Part shown: positions 19,991 to 28,624 of the stretch, one piece after another | How the letters are laid out: the number at the start of each line of letters is the position of its first letter | Numbering within the stretch: position 1 is the stretch's first letter | Assembly: GCA_963575745.1 (NCBI GenBank) | Contig: CAUYUJ010018060.1 | Span: 301,532-336,531, forward strand | Direction: 5' to 3' | DNA: 35,000 nucleotides | Source: Prorocentrum cordatum | Lineage: Eukaryota; Sar; Dinophyceae; Prorocentrales; Prorocentraceae | The notes under the pieces: model-generated | What the model was told of the DNA's origin: nothing | Database searches by the model: none | What the model saw: only the letters and a program-made list of their open reading frames with translations | Translations under genes and position numbers: made by a program

Positions 19991-20479
19991 TGGCAAGGGA
20001 AAGGGAGAAGAGCATGGGAAGCCATGGAGAGGTGCACGCACGCCAGCGGGCGGAAGGGGGGGGACATATACATTGAGAATGGGATATGGCGGGGGAATCG
20101 ACGGCGAAAGGGGTACAGTAAAAGCGCATTGTGAGGATGAGCAGCTTTCCAAGGTTCAACCTTGTATCCTTGCCCCTTCGGCCCGTCTTTGCATCCTTCG
20201 GCCCACCCTTGCCCCTTCGGCCCAGCCTTGCCCCGTTCGAAACACGTCAACATGGCCTTCCGAGGCCCTCGCATCCTCACCACGCATCCACAGTTTGCTT
20301 TTTGGCAGCACTTCAGGGGAAGTGGAGGCAAACTGCACCTGGAGGCAGAGGGGAACAGGGTGAGGAAGGAGGGATTTGCGGAGCGGGGGCTCGAGGATGG
20401 GGCCCCGAAGGGGCGCGCCCTGGGAACAGAGAGATGAGGACCATGCTGATGAGTATGATGATGCCGATGATGGACCATG
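19991..20479. other. Unique island between opposite tracts
   Basis: Flanked by a purine tract on the left and a pyrimidine tract on the right. It contains a 20-bp tandem repeat, CTTGCCCCTTCGGCCCA, about four copies (20168-20238). A 32-base segment at 20433-20464 is identical to 13521-13552 near the start of the first GAT array. Frames are open on both strands with no domain. Confidence 0.5.
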
Positions 20480-20560
20480 CTTTCATCCTCCTACTCCTAC
20501 TCACTCCTCCTCCTCCTCCTACTCCTCCTCCTCCTCACCCATCCTCCTCTTTCAATCCCT
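20480..20560. repeat. CTC/TCC tract
   Basis: Pyrimidine trinucleotide tract, complementary in sequence to the AGG tract to its left. Confidence 0.9.
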
Positions 20561-20786
20561 TCCCCGATGAAGAGGGCGAGGAAGATGAAAGGGGAGGGAC
20601 GGGGAGGAGGAGAAGGAAAAATAAGAGGTGGGGGATACTGAATATGCAAACGCCAAGGAGGATGAAAGCTTCAGCCAATGCAACTGCATTGAGGGGAGCG
20701 GTGGAGAAAGATTGGAGAGCGAAGAAGCGATGATATAAGCTTTGGGAAAAAACGCTGAAACCGCCCAGGCCTTTATACAGGCTGGC
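20561..20786. other. Unique spacer with a shared segment
   Basis: On the minus strand, 20785-20750 reads CTGTATAAAGGCCTGGGCGG and then GTTTCAGCGTTTTTTC. It resembles plus-strand 11657-11692 (CTGTATAAGGCCTGGACGG, then TTTAATCGTTTTTTG). Both lie next to a CTC-type tract, so this is likely a small dispersed repeat. No gene supported. Confidence 0.5.
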
Positions 20787-21050
20787 GCCCCTCCTCCTCC
20801 TCCTCCTCCTCCTCCTCCTCCTCCTCCTCCTCCTCCCTCCTCCTTCCTCCCTCCTCCTCTCCTTCTCCTCCTTCTCCTCTCTTCTTCCTCCTTCTCCTCC
20901 TTCCTCCCTCCTCCTCCTCCTCTTCCTCCTCCTCCCCTCCTCCCGCTCCTCCCGCTCCTCCCTCCCCCCTGCCCCTCCCCCCTCCTCCCTCTCCCTCTTC
21001 CCTCTCCTTCCTCCTCCCTCCTCCCTCCTCCAATCTCCCTTCCTTCCTCC
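20787..21050. repeat. CTC/TCC pyrimidine tract
   Basis: Near-perfect (CTC)n at 20787-20835, degenerate after that. It borders Z copy A, and its complement borders Z copy B at 25320. Confidence 0.95.
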
Positions 21051-21054
21051 ATAC

Positions 21055-21330
21055 AATTACTCAATATGAATACTACTACTCCTCTTCCCCTGATGACGTG
21101 CTGGGAGTGTTCGCCCCCCCCCCCGCGTCCTGTTTTTTTACACACAGGATTCCTGGGAGTTGGGTTTTCGCCTGCATGTTTTTCAAAATGCTGCTCTCGC
21201 TGAGGCGCCGGCCTCATTTTCGGGCCCCGCTCGTTCCGAATCGTGCTCCCGCTGCAGCGTGGGTCTCATTTTCGGATCGGTGTTTTGCCTCCGTCGTTCA
21301 GGATGGCGTTCTCGCCCCAGCGCGGGCCTC
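21055..21330 (-). repeat. Z element, copy A
   Basis: Reverse complement of 25095-25317 at about 93% by eye (from CATATTGAGTAATTG at one end to GCTGCAGCGGGAGC and beyond). It also shares its other end (GTTTTGCCTCCGTCGTTCAG) with 23421-23510. It contains two diverged units of the GCTGCAGCG monomer. The conserved short peptides seen in its frames are explained by the DNA similarity. Confidence 0.9.
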
Positions 21331-21399
21331 TTTCTCGCGCGCCCATCCGCCCGCCACCACCGCACCGCGCCCCGCCCCGCCCACCGCCACTTCCACCCA

Positions 21400-21524
21400 C
21401 CAACGCACGCACGCACGCACGCACGCGCACCGCCACCACCACCCCACTACCCCACCCACCACCACCACGCTACACCGCGTCACACCACATCACACGCGCG
21501 CGCACACAGACACACACGCACGCA

Positions 21525-21556
<32 letters not shown>

Positions 21557-21820
21557 CATACACACGTACACACACGCACACACACACCACCACCACAACC
21601 ACCGCCACCACCACCACCGCCATCACGCACGCACGCACCTGGCCCACCACCAAACCACCAAGACGCCACACCACGTCACACCACAGCACACGCGCGCACA
21701 CGCACACACACACACCACCACCACCACCACCACCACCACCACCACCACCACACCACCACCACAACCACAACCACGCACACACGCACGCACGCACGCGCAC
21801 CACCACCCACTACGCACGCG
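21400..21820. repeat. ACGC, CA and CCA microsatellite cluster
   Basis: (ACGC)n at about 21402-21430 and 21520-21545, (CA)n at 21541-21590, (CCA)n at 21583-21625 and 21713-21760, with CACGCACGC variants. Arg/His/Thr-rich frames are artefacts. Confidence 0.95.
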
Positions 21821-21849
21821 CGCGCGGAGCCACAGGTCCGCTACGACAC

Positions 21850-21945
21850 GCGTCCGCGGATAGAGAAAATCGGCGCCATGGTAAGGGATGGGAGGGAGGG
21901 GTAGGACGTCAGACATGACGCGAGCGCACATAGCTTGCCCATCCC
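21850..21945 (-). repeat. Y element, copy 1
   Basis: About 95 bases. On the minus strand it reads GGGCAAGCTATGTGCGCTCG, then CGTCATGTCTGAC, a pyrimidine-rich segment and CTCTATCCGCGGACGCG. Other copies start at 23083, 24567 and 28625 (plus). In its own orientation it follows a purine-rich tract, as do the copies at 23083 and 24567. Confidence 0.85.
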
Positions 21946-22018
21946 CCCTCCCCCCTCCCACCTCCCGCCTCTCCCCTCCCCTCATCCCCCCTTCCCCCTC
22001 CCCCCTCCAACTCGGAGC
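21946..22018. repeat. CCCCTCC pyrimidine tract
   Basis: C/T tract directly downstream of the WD40 exon on the minus strand, where it reads as purine-rich. If the exon is real, this is intron. Confidence 0.8.
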
Positions 22019-22111
22019 CTTGTCCTTGCTGGCAGAGATAACCCAATTCTCCGCGCTGTCCACCACGAGGGCCGACACCGGGCCCGTGTGACGCAACAGC
22101 GGCAGCGTGGA
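22019..22111 (-). CDS. WD40-repeat exon (partial gene)
   Basis: The 31 codons on the minus strand include LPLLRHTGPVSAL and DSAENWVISASKDK. This is the standard WD40 blade pattern: GH-like dipeptide (here RH), TGPV, a hydrophobic strand, then S-x-S-x-D-K. WD40 repeats form beta-propellers that act as protein-interaction platforms. The frame is preceded by CCCCTCCCTCCGCCAACCGCAG-type sequence, a good 3' splice site. The usual five residues to the closing Trp are replaced by APSW and then purine-rich sequence. The exon may therefore end after KDK, with GC as the first intron bases, a minor donor class. No other blade is visible, so the parent gene is unknown. It could also be a decayed gene fragment. 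Confidence 0.55.
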
Positions 22112-22179
22112 CTGCGGTTGGCGGAGGGAGGGGCCTGGACCACCACACGACTCGTCTCCTGCCCTGCTCATCCATCTTC

Positions 22180-22292
22180 TCCGTTTTCTCCATCTTCTCC
22201 ATCTTCTCAGTCTCCTCCTCCTCCTCCGCCTCCTCCACCTCCTCCTCAGCCTCCCTCATCCCTCCTCCCTCCTCCCTCCTCCCTCCCTCCGT
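22180..22292. repeat. TCC/CTC pyrimidine tract
   Basis: Pyrimidine-rich trinucleotide tract ending CCCTCCGTAAG. It separates the WD40 exon from the island that follows. Confidence 0.85.
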
Positions 22293-22751
22293 AAGGGTCA
22301 GTTGGGAGAACAGGAAGTCAAGGCTGTCCGCGACGCGGACGCTCTCCAGGAGAGGATTTTGATGCGCCTCCTTGCCATTCAGCGTGAAGTGTTTCTCACC
22401 TGTTCCCGCGAGGCCCCCTCCCCCAAAGGTCTCTCGGCTGCCCGTAAGAGGTCGGGCATCCCCAGTGTTGAGGCGAAGGAGAGACGGCTGCTGGCCGATG
22501 GTCATGACGCCTCTCGCCTCAACACTATGTTTAGATGCTCTCGGTGTGCTCGGTCCTTCTCTCGGAAAGAGCCCTTGTCTCAATGTTGGCCGCAGGTTTG
22601 TGTCCCGCATTCTGAGTTCGGCCAGGTTATCAAGGGGGGGGGACTCCCCAGGCGGAGCAGGACCCGCGCGACGAGCCGCCCACGCTGTCCGTGGCGGACG
22701 TCCAGGCGCGGCGCCCTCCCTCCGACCACCCTCTCTTCCCCTCTGTCCAGG
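22293..22751 (+). CDS. Coding-like island, strand uncertain, unknown protein
   Basis: The plus strand reads in one frame EQEVKAVRDADALQERILMR, later a Cys-rich segment FRCSRCARSFSRKEP with two further Cys (C-x2-C-x12-C-x4-C). It breaks at a nine-G run (22634-22642). A second plus frame then reads AEQDPRDEPPTLSVADVQARR up to CTGTCCAG at 22750. The two frames join in phase if 26 bases (22626-22651, GT...AG) are removed, or with a one-base change in the G run. The minus strand is also open (LLESVRVADSLDFLFSQLTL), so strand is unresolved. An inverted repeat of AGTGTTGAGGCGA lies inside (22461-22526). No family recognised. Confidence 0.3.
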
Positions 22752-23003
22752 AGAAGGAGGAGGAGGAGGAGGAGGAGGAGGAGGAGGAGGAGGGGAATGG
22801 GGGAGGGGAAGGGGGGGGGGAGGGGGAGGCGGAGGAGGCGAGGAGAAAGAGGCGAGGAGGAGGAGGAGGACGACGACGAAGACGAGGAGGAAGAGTAGGA
22901 GGAAGAGAAGGAGGAGAGGATCGATGAGGGGCGAAGGCGAAAGAGGAAGTGGAGAGGCCAGGAGGCGGGGAGAAGATGAGGAGGGGGGATGAGGTGAATA
23001 GAA

Positions 23004-23049
<46 letters not shown>

Positions 23050-23082
23050 AGAGAGAGAGAGAGAAGAGAGAGAGAGGGAGGA
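22750..23082 (+). repeat. GGA purine tract and GA dinucleotide tract
   Basis: (GGA)n from 22752, degenerate purine-rich sequence to 22990, then (GA)n at 22998-23078. It leads directly into Y copy 2. Confidence 0.95.
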
Positions 23083-23178
23083 GGCAAGCCGGGAGCGCTC
23101 ACGCCATATCTGACATCCTACATCTCCTGCTCATCCCTTCCAATTGCGTTCATTGTGTCTCCATCCGCGAGCGCATGT
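23083..23178 (+). repeat. Y element, copy 2
   Basis: GGCAAGCCGGGAGCGCTCAC, then GCCATATCTGACATCCTAC and a pyrimidine-rich stretch to TCTCCATCCGCGAGCGC. Homologous to 21850-21945 (inverted), 24567-24662 and 28625-28722. Confidence 0.85.
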
Positions 23179-23420
23179 CAGTGCGGACCTGGAACTTCCC
23201 AAAATACCCCGTCACATTATGCGCAATCGGAAGGGGGATCTGCGCAGGAGGACAAGTAATAATGAGGCAGGAAGAAGGACACGGACGAACAGCAGCAGCG
23301 GGAACTCGAGTGGAAGGAGTGGGACGGGCAGGATGTTCAGGAGAAGGCGGAGGAGGGGAAAGGAGGAGGGCGACAAACATGAGGAAGGACTCAGATCAAG
23401 ATCAGTGGCCCTCGCTTGGG
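23179..23420 (+). other. Spacer between Y and Z, copy 2
   Basis: Purine-biased but not simple repeat; no domain. It corresponds in position to the CA cluster in copy 1 and the GCATGG array in copy 3. Confidence 0.5.
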
Positions 23421-23510
23421 TGAGAGCGCAACCTGAACGACGGGAGCAAAGCACCGATTCGAAAATGAGGCCCACGCTGCAGCGGGAGCACAATTTCGAA
23501 ACACCGAAAA
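23421..23510 (+). repeat. Z element, copy C (partial)
   Basis: Matches the reverse complement of about 21235-21325 (CTGAACGACGGGAGCAAAGC, then CCGATTCGAAAATGAGGCC and GCTGCAGCGGGAGCAC). It lacks the ACCCAACTC...ATTGAGTAATTG half found in copies A and B. Confidence 0.85.
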
Positions 23511-23559
23511 CATTCGGAGTGTGGAAGACGCATCCCGGTGTCGTCGTCTTGCGTGGATC

Positions 23560-23591
23560 ACCGTCGTCGTCGTCGTCGTCATCGTCGTCGC
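23560..23591. repeat. CGT trinucleotide repeat
   Basis: (CGT)n with one CAT interruption. Confidence 0.9.
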
Positions 23592-23605
23592 CCGAAATAG
23601 AAGGA

Positions 23606-23825
23606 AATCGAACACGAAACATAAGGAAATCGTAGTCGTGGCGAAGCCCCTCCCTACCCTCCCCACCGGGGGGGGGGGGGGCAGATACGCATCCCCCCAG
23701 GCGACCCTCTCCCTCACAATCGAACAAGAAACATAAGGAAATCGTAGTCGTGGCGAAGCCTCTCCCTACCCTCCCCACCAGGGGGGGGGCAGATACGCAT
23801 CCCCCCAGGCGACCCTCTCCTTCCC
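23606..23825 (+). repeat. 112-bp tandem duplication
   Basis: Two adjacent copies starting at 23606 and 23718 (AATCGAACACGAAACATAAG, AATCGAACAAGAAACATAAG). Each ends with a G-run and CAGATACGCATCCCCCCAGG. Near identity suggests a recent duplication; the G-run lengths differ. Confidence 0.95.
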
Positions 23826-23873
23826 TCTCCCCCTCTCCCTCCTCCTCCTCCTCCTCCTCCTCCTCCTCCTCCT
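23826..23873. repeat. CTC trinucleotide repeat
   Basis: Near-perfect (CTC)n directly before the next minisatellite block. Confidence 0.95.
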
Positions 23874-23875
23874 GA

Positions 23876-24200
23876 ACATGGCCCTAAGATGGCCCAAGAC
23901 GGCCCAAGAGGCCTCCAAGAGGGCCTCCAGGAAGGCCCGAAAAGGCAAACATCATTGATTTCCCATGGTTTTTGAAGGATTGTGGCATTTGCTCTTTTCT
24001 ACCTTCCGACGGCCCGAGACGGCCCAACTGCCCCCAAAGATCGCCCAAGAGGCCCAAGACACGGCCCCAAGAGGCCGTCAGACGGCCCAAGAGATCTCCA
24101 AGACGCTCAAGATGGCCTCCAAGACGGCCCAAGAGCCCTCCAAGACGTCCTCCAAGAAGGCCCGAATGGGTCAAATGGCCTCCGGACGGCCAAGATGACC
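23876..24200. repeat. CCCAAGA-type minisatellite, fifth locus
   Basis: GGCCCAAGACGGCCCAAGAG-type units at 23880-23945 and 24005-24200, interrupted by a unique 60 bases. Same family as 1-300. Confidence 0.85.
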
Positions 24201-24474
24201 TTCAAGATGCCCACATGTTCCCCGAAGGCTTTCCAAACCGATTCGGGGAACACATGGTCCGAAAGCTTGGCAGGTCTGGCCTCAACGTTCGGCCACAAAG
24301 GCGCTTCCAGAAAGGCAGGGGGCGGCGGTGATTCGCCGTAGGCGTCTTCGATAGCTGGCATACGCGCCGCGTCACAACTTTCGATGCGGCAAACTCCCAG
24401 GGAGCGGCCGGTGATGCGCCGCCGGCGTCCACGATGAGGGTAGTAATCGGAACCAGTGTGTAGTTGTACAGGGA
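24201..24474. other. Spacer, no gene recognised
   Basis: Unique, apart from a diverged repeat of CGGTGATTCGCCGTAGGCGTC at about 24327 and CGGTGATGCGCCGCCGGCGTC at about 24410. No exon supported. Confidence 0.35.
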
Positions 24475-24566
24475 GAGTAGAGGGGGAGGAGGAGAGAGGA
24501 GGAGGGGGGAGGAGAGGGGAGGAGGGGGGGAGGAGAGGGGTACAGGGGAAGGAGGAGAGGGGAGAT
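24475..24566 (+). repeat. GAGGGG purine tract
   Basis: Purine tract leading directly into Y copy 3. It mirrors the pyrimidine tract at 21946-22018. Confidence 0.9.
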
Positions 24567-24662
24567 GGGCAAGCTAGGTGCGCTCGCGTCATATCTGACA
24601 TCCTACCCCTCCCTCCCATCCCTTACCATGGCGTAGATCCCCTCTCTACTCGCACAGTCGGA
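24567..24662 (+). repeat. Y element, copy 3
   Basis: GGGCAAGCTAGGTGCGCTCG, then CGTCATATCTGACATCCTAC and CCCTCCCTCCCATCCCTTACC. Closest to copy 1 (21850-21945), to which it is inverted. Confidence 0.9.
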
Positions 24663-24689
24663 TGTCGAGCAGGCCAATGATCCCGAAAG

Positions 24690-25000
24690 GGTACGCGATG
24701 CATTGTAGAGCACGGCATGGCATGGCGGAGAAGAGCACCGCAAAGCGTAGTATGTCACAGCATGGCGCGTCGTGGCGTAATGGAGAATTGCATCACAAAG
24801 CTTTGCAACGCAAAGCATGGCATCGCACAGCGGCCCCGAACATAACATTGCATAGCATGGCGTTGAAGATCAAAGCGTAGCATGGCATAGCACGACGTGG
24901 CACGTAAGCACTGCAGAGCACAGCTTCAGCTGAAGGCATGGCATCGCGCAGCGGAACGCAACCTAGCATTGCATTGCATGCCGTGGCATGGCACGGGAAA
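24690..25000 (+). repeat. GCATGGCATAGC degenerate array
   Basis: Irregular repeats of 5 and 10 bases (GCATG, GCATA, GCAAAGC, GCACAGC) over 310 bases. It sits between Y copy 3 and Z copy B, where copy 1 has the CA cluster. Confidence 0.85.
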
Positions 25001-25004
25001 TGAC

Positions 25005-25317
25005 GCCAGCGCTGCAGCGGGAGCACGATTCGGAACGAGCGGAAGCGCGGAAATGAGGCCAGCGCTGCAGCGGGAGCACGATTCGGAACGAGCGGAAGCA
25101 CGGAAACGAGGCCAGCGCTGCAGCGGGAGCACGATTCGGAACGAGCGGGGCCCGAAAATGAGGCCGGCGCCTCAGCGAGAGCAGCATTTTGAAAAAAATG
25201 CAGGCGAAAACCCAACTCTGGGGAATCCTGTGTGTCAAAAAACAATACGCGGGGGGGGCGAACACTCCCAACCCGTCATCAGGGGAAAGAGGAGAGTAGT
25301 ATTCATATTGAGTAATT
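25005..25317 (+). repeat. Z element, copy B, with a 53-bp tandem repeat
   Basis: Units start at 25005, 25058, 25111 and 25163 (periods 53, 53, 52). Each begins GCCAGCGCTGCAGCGGGAGC and continues ACGATTCGGAACGAGCGG; the fourth is diverged. Beyond this the unit runs to CATATTGAGTAATTG, as in copy A. Confidence 0.95.
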
Positions 25318-25412
25318 GTAGAGGGGGAGAGGGGGCGGCGGAGAAGGAAGAGAGGGAGAGGAGGGAGAAGAGGTGGAGAGCAGGAGGAGGAGGGGGGGAG
25401 GAGGAGGCGGAT
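25318..25412 (+). repeat. GAGG purine tract
   Basis: Purine tract bordering Z copy B, mirroring the pyrimidine tract beside copy A. Confidence 0.9.
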
Positions 25413-26257
25413 GGCGGGCTGGAAGACAGCCAGTCGAGGCGGCTCCTGCAAAAGGGGGATACGAGCCCCGGGCCCCCGGCTGGATTCGTCTCCTGACGCC
25501 ACGTTGGGCTGGCCGCCCCCCTCTCCTGCACTTGCGGACCCCCCGAGAAGAAGAGATCACCACGGGAAAAGTTCGGCACCGTTCGGCCTCTGGAGATGTT
25601 CTTCTTCCGGTAACGGCCGTTGCGCAGGGGGTGGGCGGGTAACTGACCGTAGCGCCTGGGCGGATCGGGGCCCGTCGAAGCGCGGATGTGCTGCGATCGC
25701 CACGGCAGGTGCGCGAGCAGCAGCTCGCTGTGTGGGGGGGGTGGAGCCCTCCCTCTCCTCGCAGACATCGGTATGCTGTTACCCTTGCAGTCGGGTCGTT
25801 GACCTAAGGAATCCCAACGAAGGAAGGGCGAGTCCCCCAGAAATTGAACTTCGATTTCCCCTGGAAAACCTCCGGAAAAACCAGAGGAAAACTGTTAAAC
25901 AATCAAGGAGAACCGAGCCCCTCCCCAACGAAAAGGGTTCCTTCTTCAGCGCCCCGACTGTACCCCGGGGGGGGTGGGCCCGGCCGGGTCCCAGACATGC
26001 CACGCCATGATTTTGCAGCACGGCGTCCCCAAGAGTCCCGACCCTTCCCCCGGGACCGGTTTTTCATCCAGAGCCGTTCTTTGACGGTCCCGAGGCCCCG
26101 CGAGGGCCCCCCCGAGGCCGAAAATGACCAAAGACCTCCCGCCCCGGATTTTTCCGACGAGATCATGTCTGGGGTCGCGAACGTGACGCGCCAAGGGGGG
26201 AGAAAAACAATCTCCCGGGGAGCGCTCAGTCTCCCGGGGAGCCGCCACCTGCCCCCC
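25413..26257. other. Unique GC-rich region, no gene recognised
   Basis: Open frames of up to about 200 codons on both strands, without a recognised domain. The part from 26040 to 26195 resembles 28940-29095 (CCTTCCCCCGGGACCGG against CCTTCCCCCAGGACCAG; GACGCGCCAA in both). Both lie upstream of a foldback element, so they are probably diverged copies of one larger unit. Confidence 0.45.
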
Positions 26258-26290
26258 AGCAGGCAGGCAGGCAGGCAGGCAGGCAGGCAC
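26258..26290. repeat. GCAG tetranucleotide repeat
   Basis: About eight units of GCAG. Confidence 0.95.
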
Positions 26291-26412
26291 CCGCGAGCGG
26301 GCTGGGCGCCCGGGCCGTGCGCGGGGCGGGGGTGGTTGGCACCGCCGTGCCTCCGCGCGGGCCCCAGGAAGATACACCACCACCGCCTCCATTCCCGCTC
26401 CCCCCTCCACTT

Positions 26413-26570
26413 GGCGGCGAGCAGAGGGGGGTAGGGGGAGGGGGGAAGGCTTCTTAGAAGCACCCTGTTTCTTAGAAGGCCCTGGCCTTACATGTATAGA
26501 GAAGGCCCGCGCCTTCTAAGAAGCAGGGGTGCTTCTAAGAAGCCTTCCCCCCTCCCCCTACCCCCCTCTG
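26413..26570. mobile_element. Foldback (MITE-like) element F2
   Basis: The 44 bases at 26422-26465 are the exact reverse complement of 26527-26570 (outer end CAGAGGGGGGTAGGGGG, inner end CTTCTTAGAAGCACCC). The inner 60 bases also pair (TTTCTTAGAAGGC against GCCTTCTAAGAAG), so nearly the whole element is one long hairpin. GGCGGCG at the left and GAGAAGGCCCGC inside are shared with F1 and F3. It has no coding capacity. Exact arms suggest recent origin or gene conversion. Confidence 0.65.
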
Positions 26571-27369
26571 CGCGTGGCTGATCCACCCACCCTCATCTTT
26601 CTCTCCTCTCTCCTGGGAGAGGGCGGGGAGGCCCTCGCCACGCCGACGAGGGCGTTCCCAGAGCTCCACGCGGAGGAGCAGCTTGGAACGGCGGCGGCCG
26701 GCGAGAGAGAGCCCGCCCGGCAGGGGTGCCCCCCCGGCGCGGCCCCGGCACTTCTGATGCCGCGGTCCCCGTCCAGCGGGTGGAAGCCTGGCGCGGAAGC
26801 GGCGGTGATCAAGAGAGAGGAGACGGCACAGACTAGCGACGACGCCGTAGTCGTCGCCGCCGCCGTCGTCGTCGCGGGCGTGTCGCCGACGCCATCATCA
26901 ACATCGTCATACCATCACCATCATCAACATCGTCATAGTCTTCGTCGTGGTGGTCGCCGGCGAATCGAAATCGTTGGCGGCGATGGCCCTCCTTGGGCCA
27001 GAGGGCGCCAAATGCCCGCGGTTCGGGGCTTGTGGCCCACAACAATGGATTTCGTTGATTCTGAATACGACTCGATCGGCACCTGGAACACGGAACATCG
27101 CCAGGGGACCGGAATGTGAAGAAGAAGTCCAAATACAGCGCAAGACGTGTGTCGCTGACATGGGAGGGGAACTCTCCTCCACTTACTCCTCTCCACCCTG
27201 CTCCTCTGGACCTGACAGGTCAATAGGGTTCAAGGGAAAAACGAAGCAGAAGGATGGGCCTGTGAGCTGTGGCCGTAATGATGTCTACGAGTCTACGAGG
27301 CTTTGCTTTTCCCCCGCACGACGTCGGATCTGGGTGTCGAAGATCGCAACAATTTTGCTGCGGGCTTAG
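26571..27369. other. Unique region, no gene recognised
   Basis: Contains a plus-strand frame (26529-27119). Its segment FPELHAEEQLGTAAAG, after CTTTCTCTCCTCTCTCC, could be an exon. GTCGTCG and CATCATC clusters (26838-26945) interrupt it. No domain is recognised. Confidence 0.3.
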
Positions 27370-27449
27370 GCGGGTGGGATCAACATTGAAGCCGGATCCA
27401 ACCTTTAAAACACATGCTTGCAGAGAATATCGATCTTTCCTCGTGGCAG
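27370..27449 (+). CDS. Possible internal exon, unknown protein
   Basis: Begins after TTTTGCTGCGGGCTTAG and ends GTGGCAG before GTAAGG, a consensus 5' splice site. One of the three frames is open throughout (RVGSTLKPDPTFKTHACREY, then RSFLVA). It is short and unrecognised. The acceptor side lacks a long polypyrimidine tract, so this is weak. Confidence 0.2.
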
Positions 27450-28614
27450 GTAAGGTGCGAAGGGGGCGCCGATCTGAACTGAGCCGGTCCGACTACCCAT
27501 GCAGCAACCGAACGGGCTCAACCGCCGACGGGCTCAGGAGAAACCCTGGGGCTTCGTCCGACACGACAGGAGGAGCCCCAGCCCGAGCACCACGCCAATC
27601 TGACGCCTCGACCACACGCATCGTCTCCATGACGTGGGCACCAAAGCTCCCTCGACTGCACCCACGGCAGCGGCCCTGCGTCGCAGGGCGTCTCCTGTGA
27701 GCCCTTGGGGGTATGCAGGCGGAGTCCTGGGTACTGCTCGGTCGTCGCGGGTCACTGCTGACAGCCCCAAAACTGGCGGGCAGCGGGTCAAGATCGGCCC
27801 TCCCCCAAAATGCGGCCAGTGCCGCCTCGATCGGCGGCGGAAATCCGCGATTTCCTATGGAATCGGGACCCGTCGCTATGTAATCCACGCCCCCTTGATC
27901 CATGTTTGCGATCGCCTGACACGAGCAAGTCTCGATCTAAACGGTGTTTTGACGATCTCGTGGACCGTTTCCATTCAGCTGGCGCTTTGAGGCACAGGCG
28001 CAACGAAAACAGAACGAGGCAGAACGAAAATAGAACGCAAACGGAAAACGATGCTTAGGCCGAGCCCTGGTCAGAAAGACCGGGGTGGGGACGAAGAGGA
28101 TACGCGCGAAGACCGACGGCGGTGCCCGCCCGTTTTTTGGGCGGGGCTCGCTGCCGGCGCCGCCGCGGACGTTGTCCCGTCGAGAGACGCGCGTCGCCTG
28201 CCCGGCAGGGGCCGCTGTCGGTTTGGGACCACGTTTGCCTGTCGGGCCTCTGTCCCCCTGTCGTGCTGTCCTCGCGTCGGTCGTGCCACTACTCGCGGGT
28301 GCTTCTCGAGGTCTCCTGCGCCCCACAAGCCAAGGGATATCGATCTGGCTGCGGCTTCAAAACAATTCTTACGCTTCGAGTCTCACGACGACGTAAAAGT
28401 AGAACGAATGGTGGAGGCAAAAAAAAACTATGTACACCTATATTCCCGAAGTCTGGGCCTGACCTGGGCAACTGGCAAGGGGCGCTGTCCCCAACCCGCG
28501 GCCCTTTCATGGCAAGACTTCGGTACCCAACAAGTGGTGCCTGGGTGGGTGCGGGCGTCTTAGATGAAGCTCCAGACCCGTGGACGAAGCCCCCGAACAA
28601 AAAAAACAGGGAAT
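27450..28614. other. Unique region, no gene recognised
   Basis: Frames of 118-200 codons are open on both strands and overlap. A 136-codon minus-strand frame (27903-27493) has balanced composition (PPIEAALAAFWGRADLDP), but nothing identifies it. A short GAACGAAAA/ACAGAACG repeat lies at about 28000-28050. No RNA gene seen. Confidence 0.3.
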
Positions 28615-28624
28615 GGGGGGGTGG

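Noticed and set aside
19130-20478. Long Ser/Pro/Leu-rich minus-strand frames of up to 380 codons
   Set aside because: Direct translations of (CCT)n and (CTC)n tracts that extend into unrelated sequence.
21098-21918. Arg/His/Thr-rich frames of 206-268 codons
   Set aside because: Produced by CA, CCA and ACGC microsatellites.
22604-22625. 5S rRNA-like string CCGAACTCAGAA on the minus strand
   Set aside because: The rest of the 5S consensus is absent on both sides.
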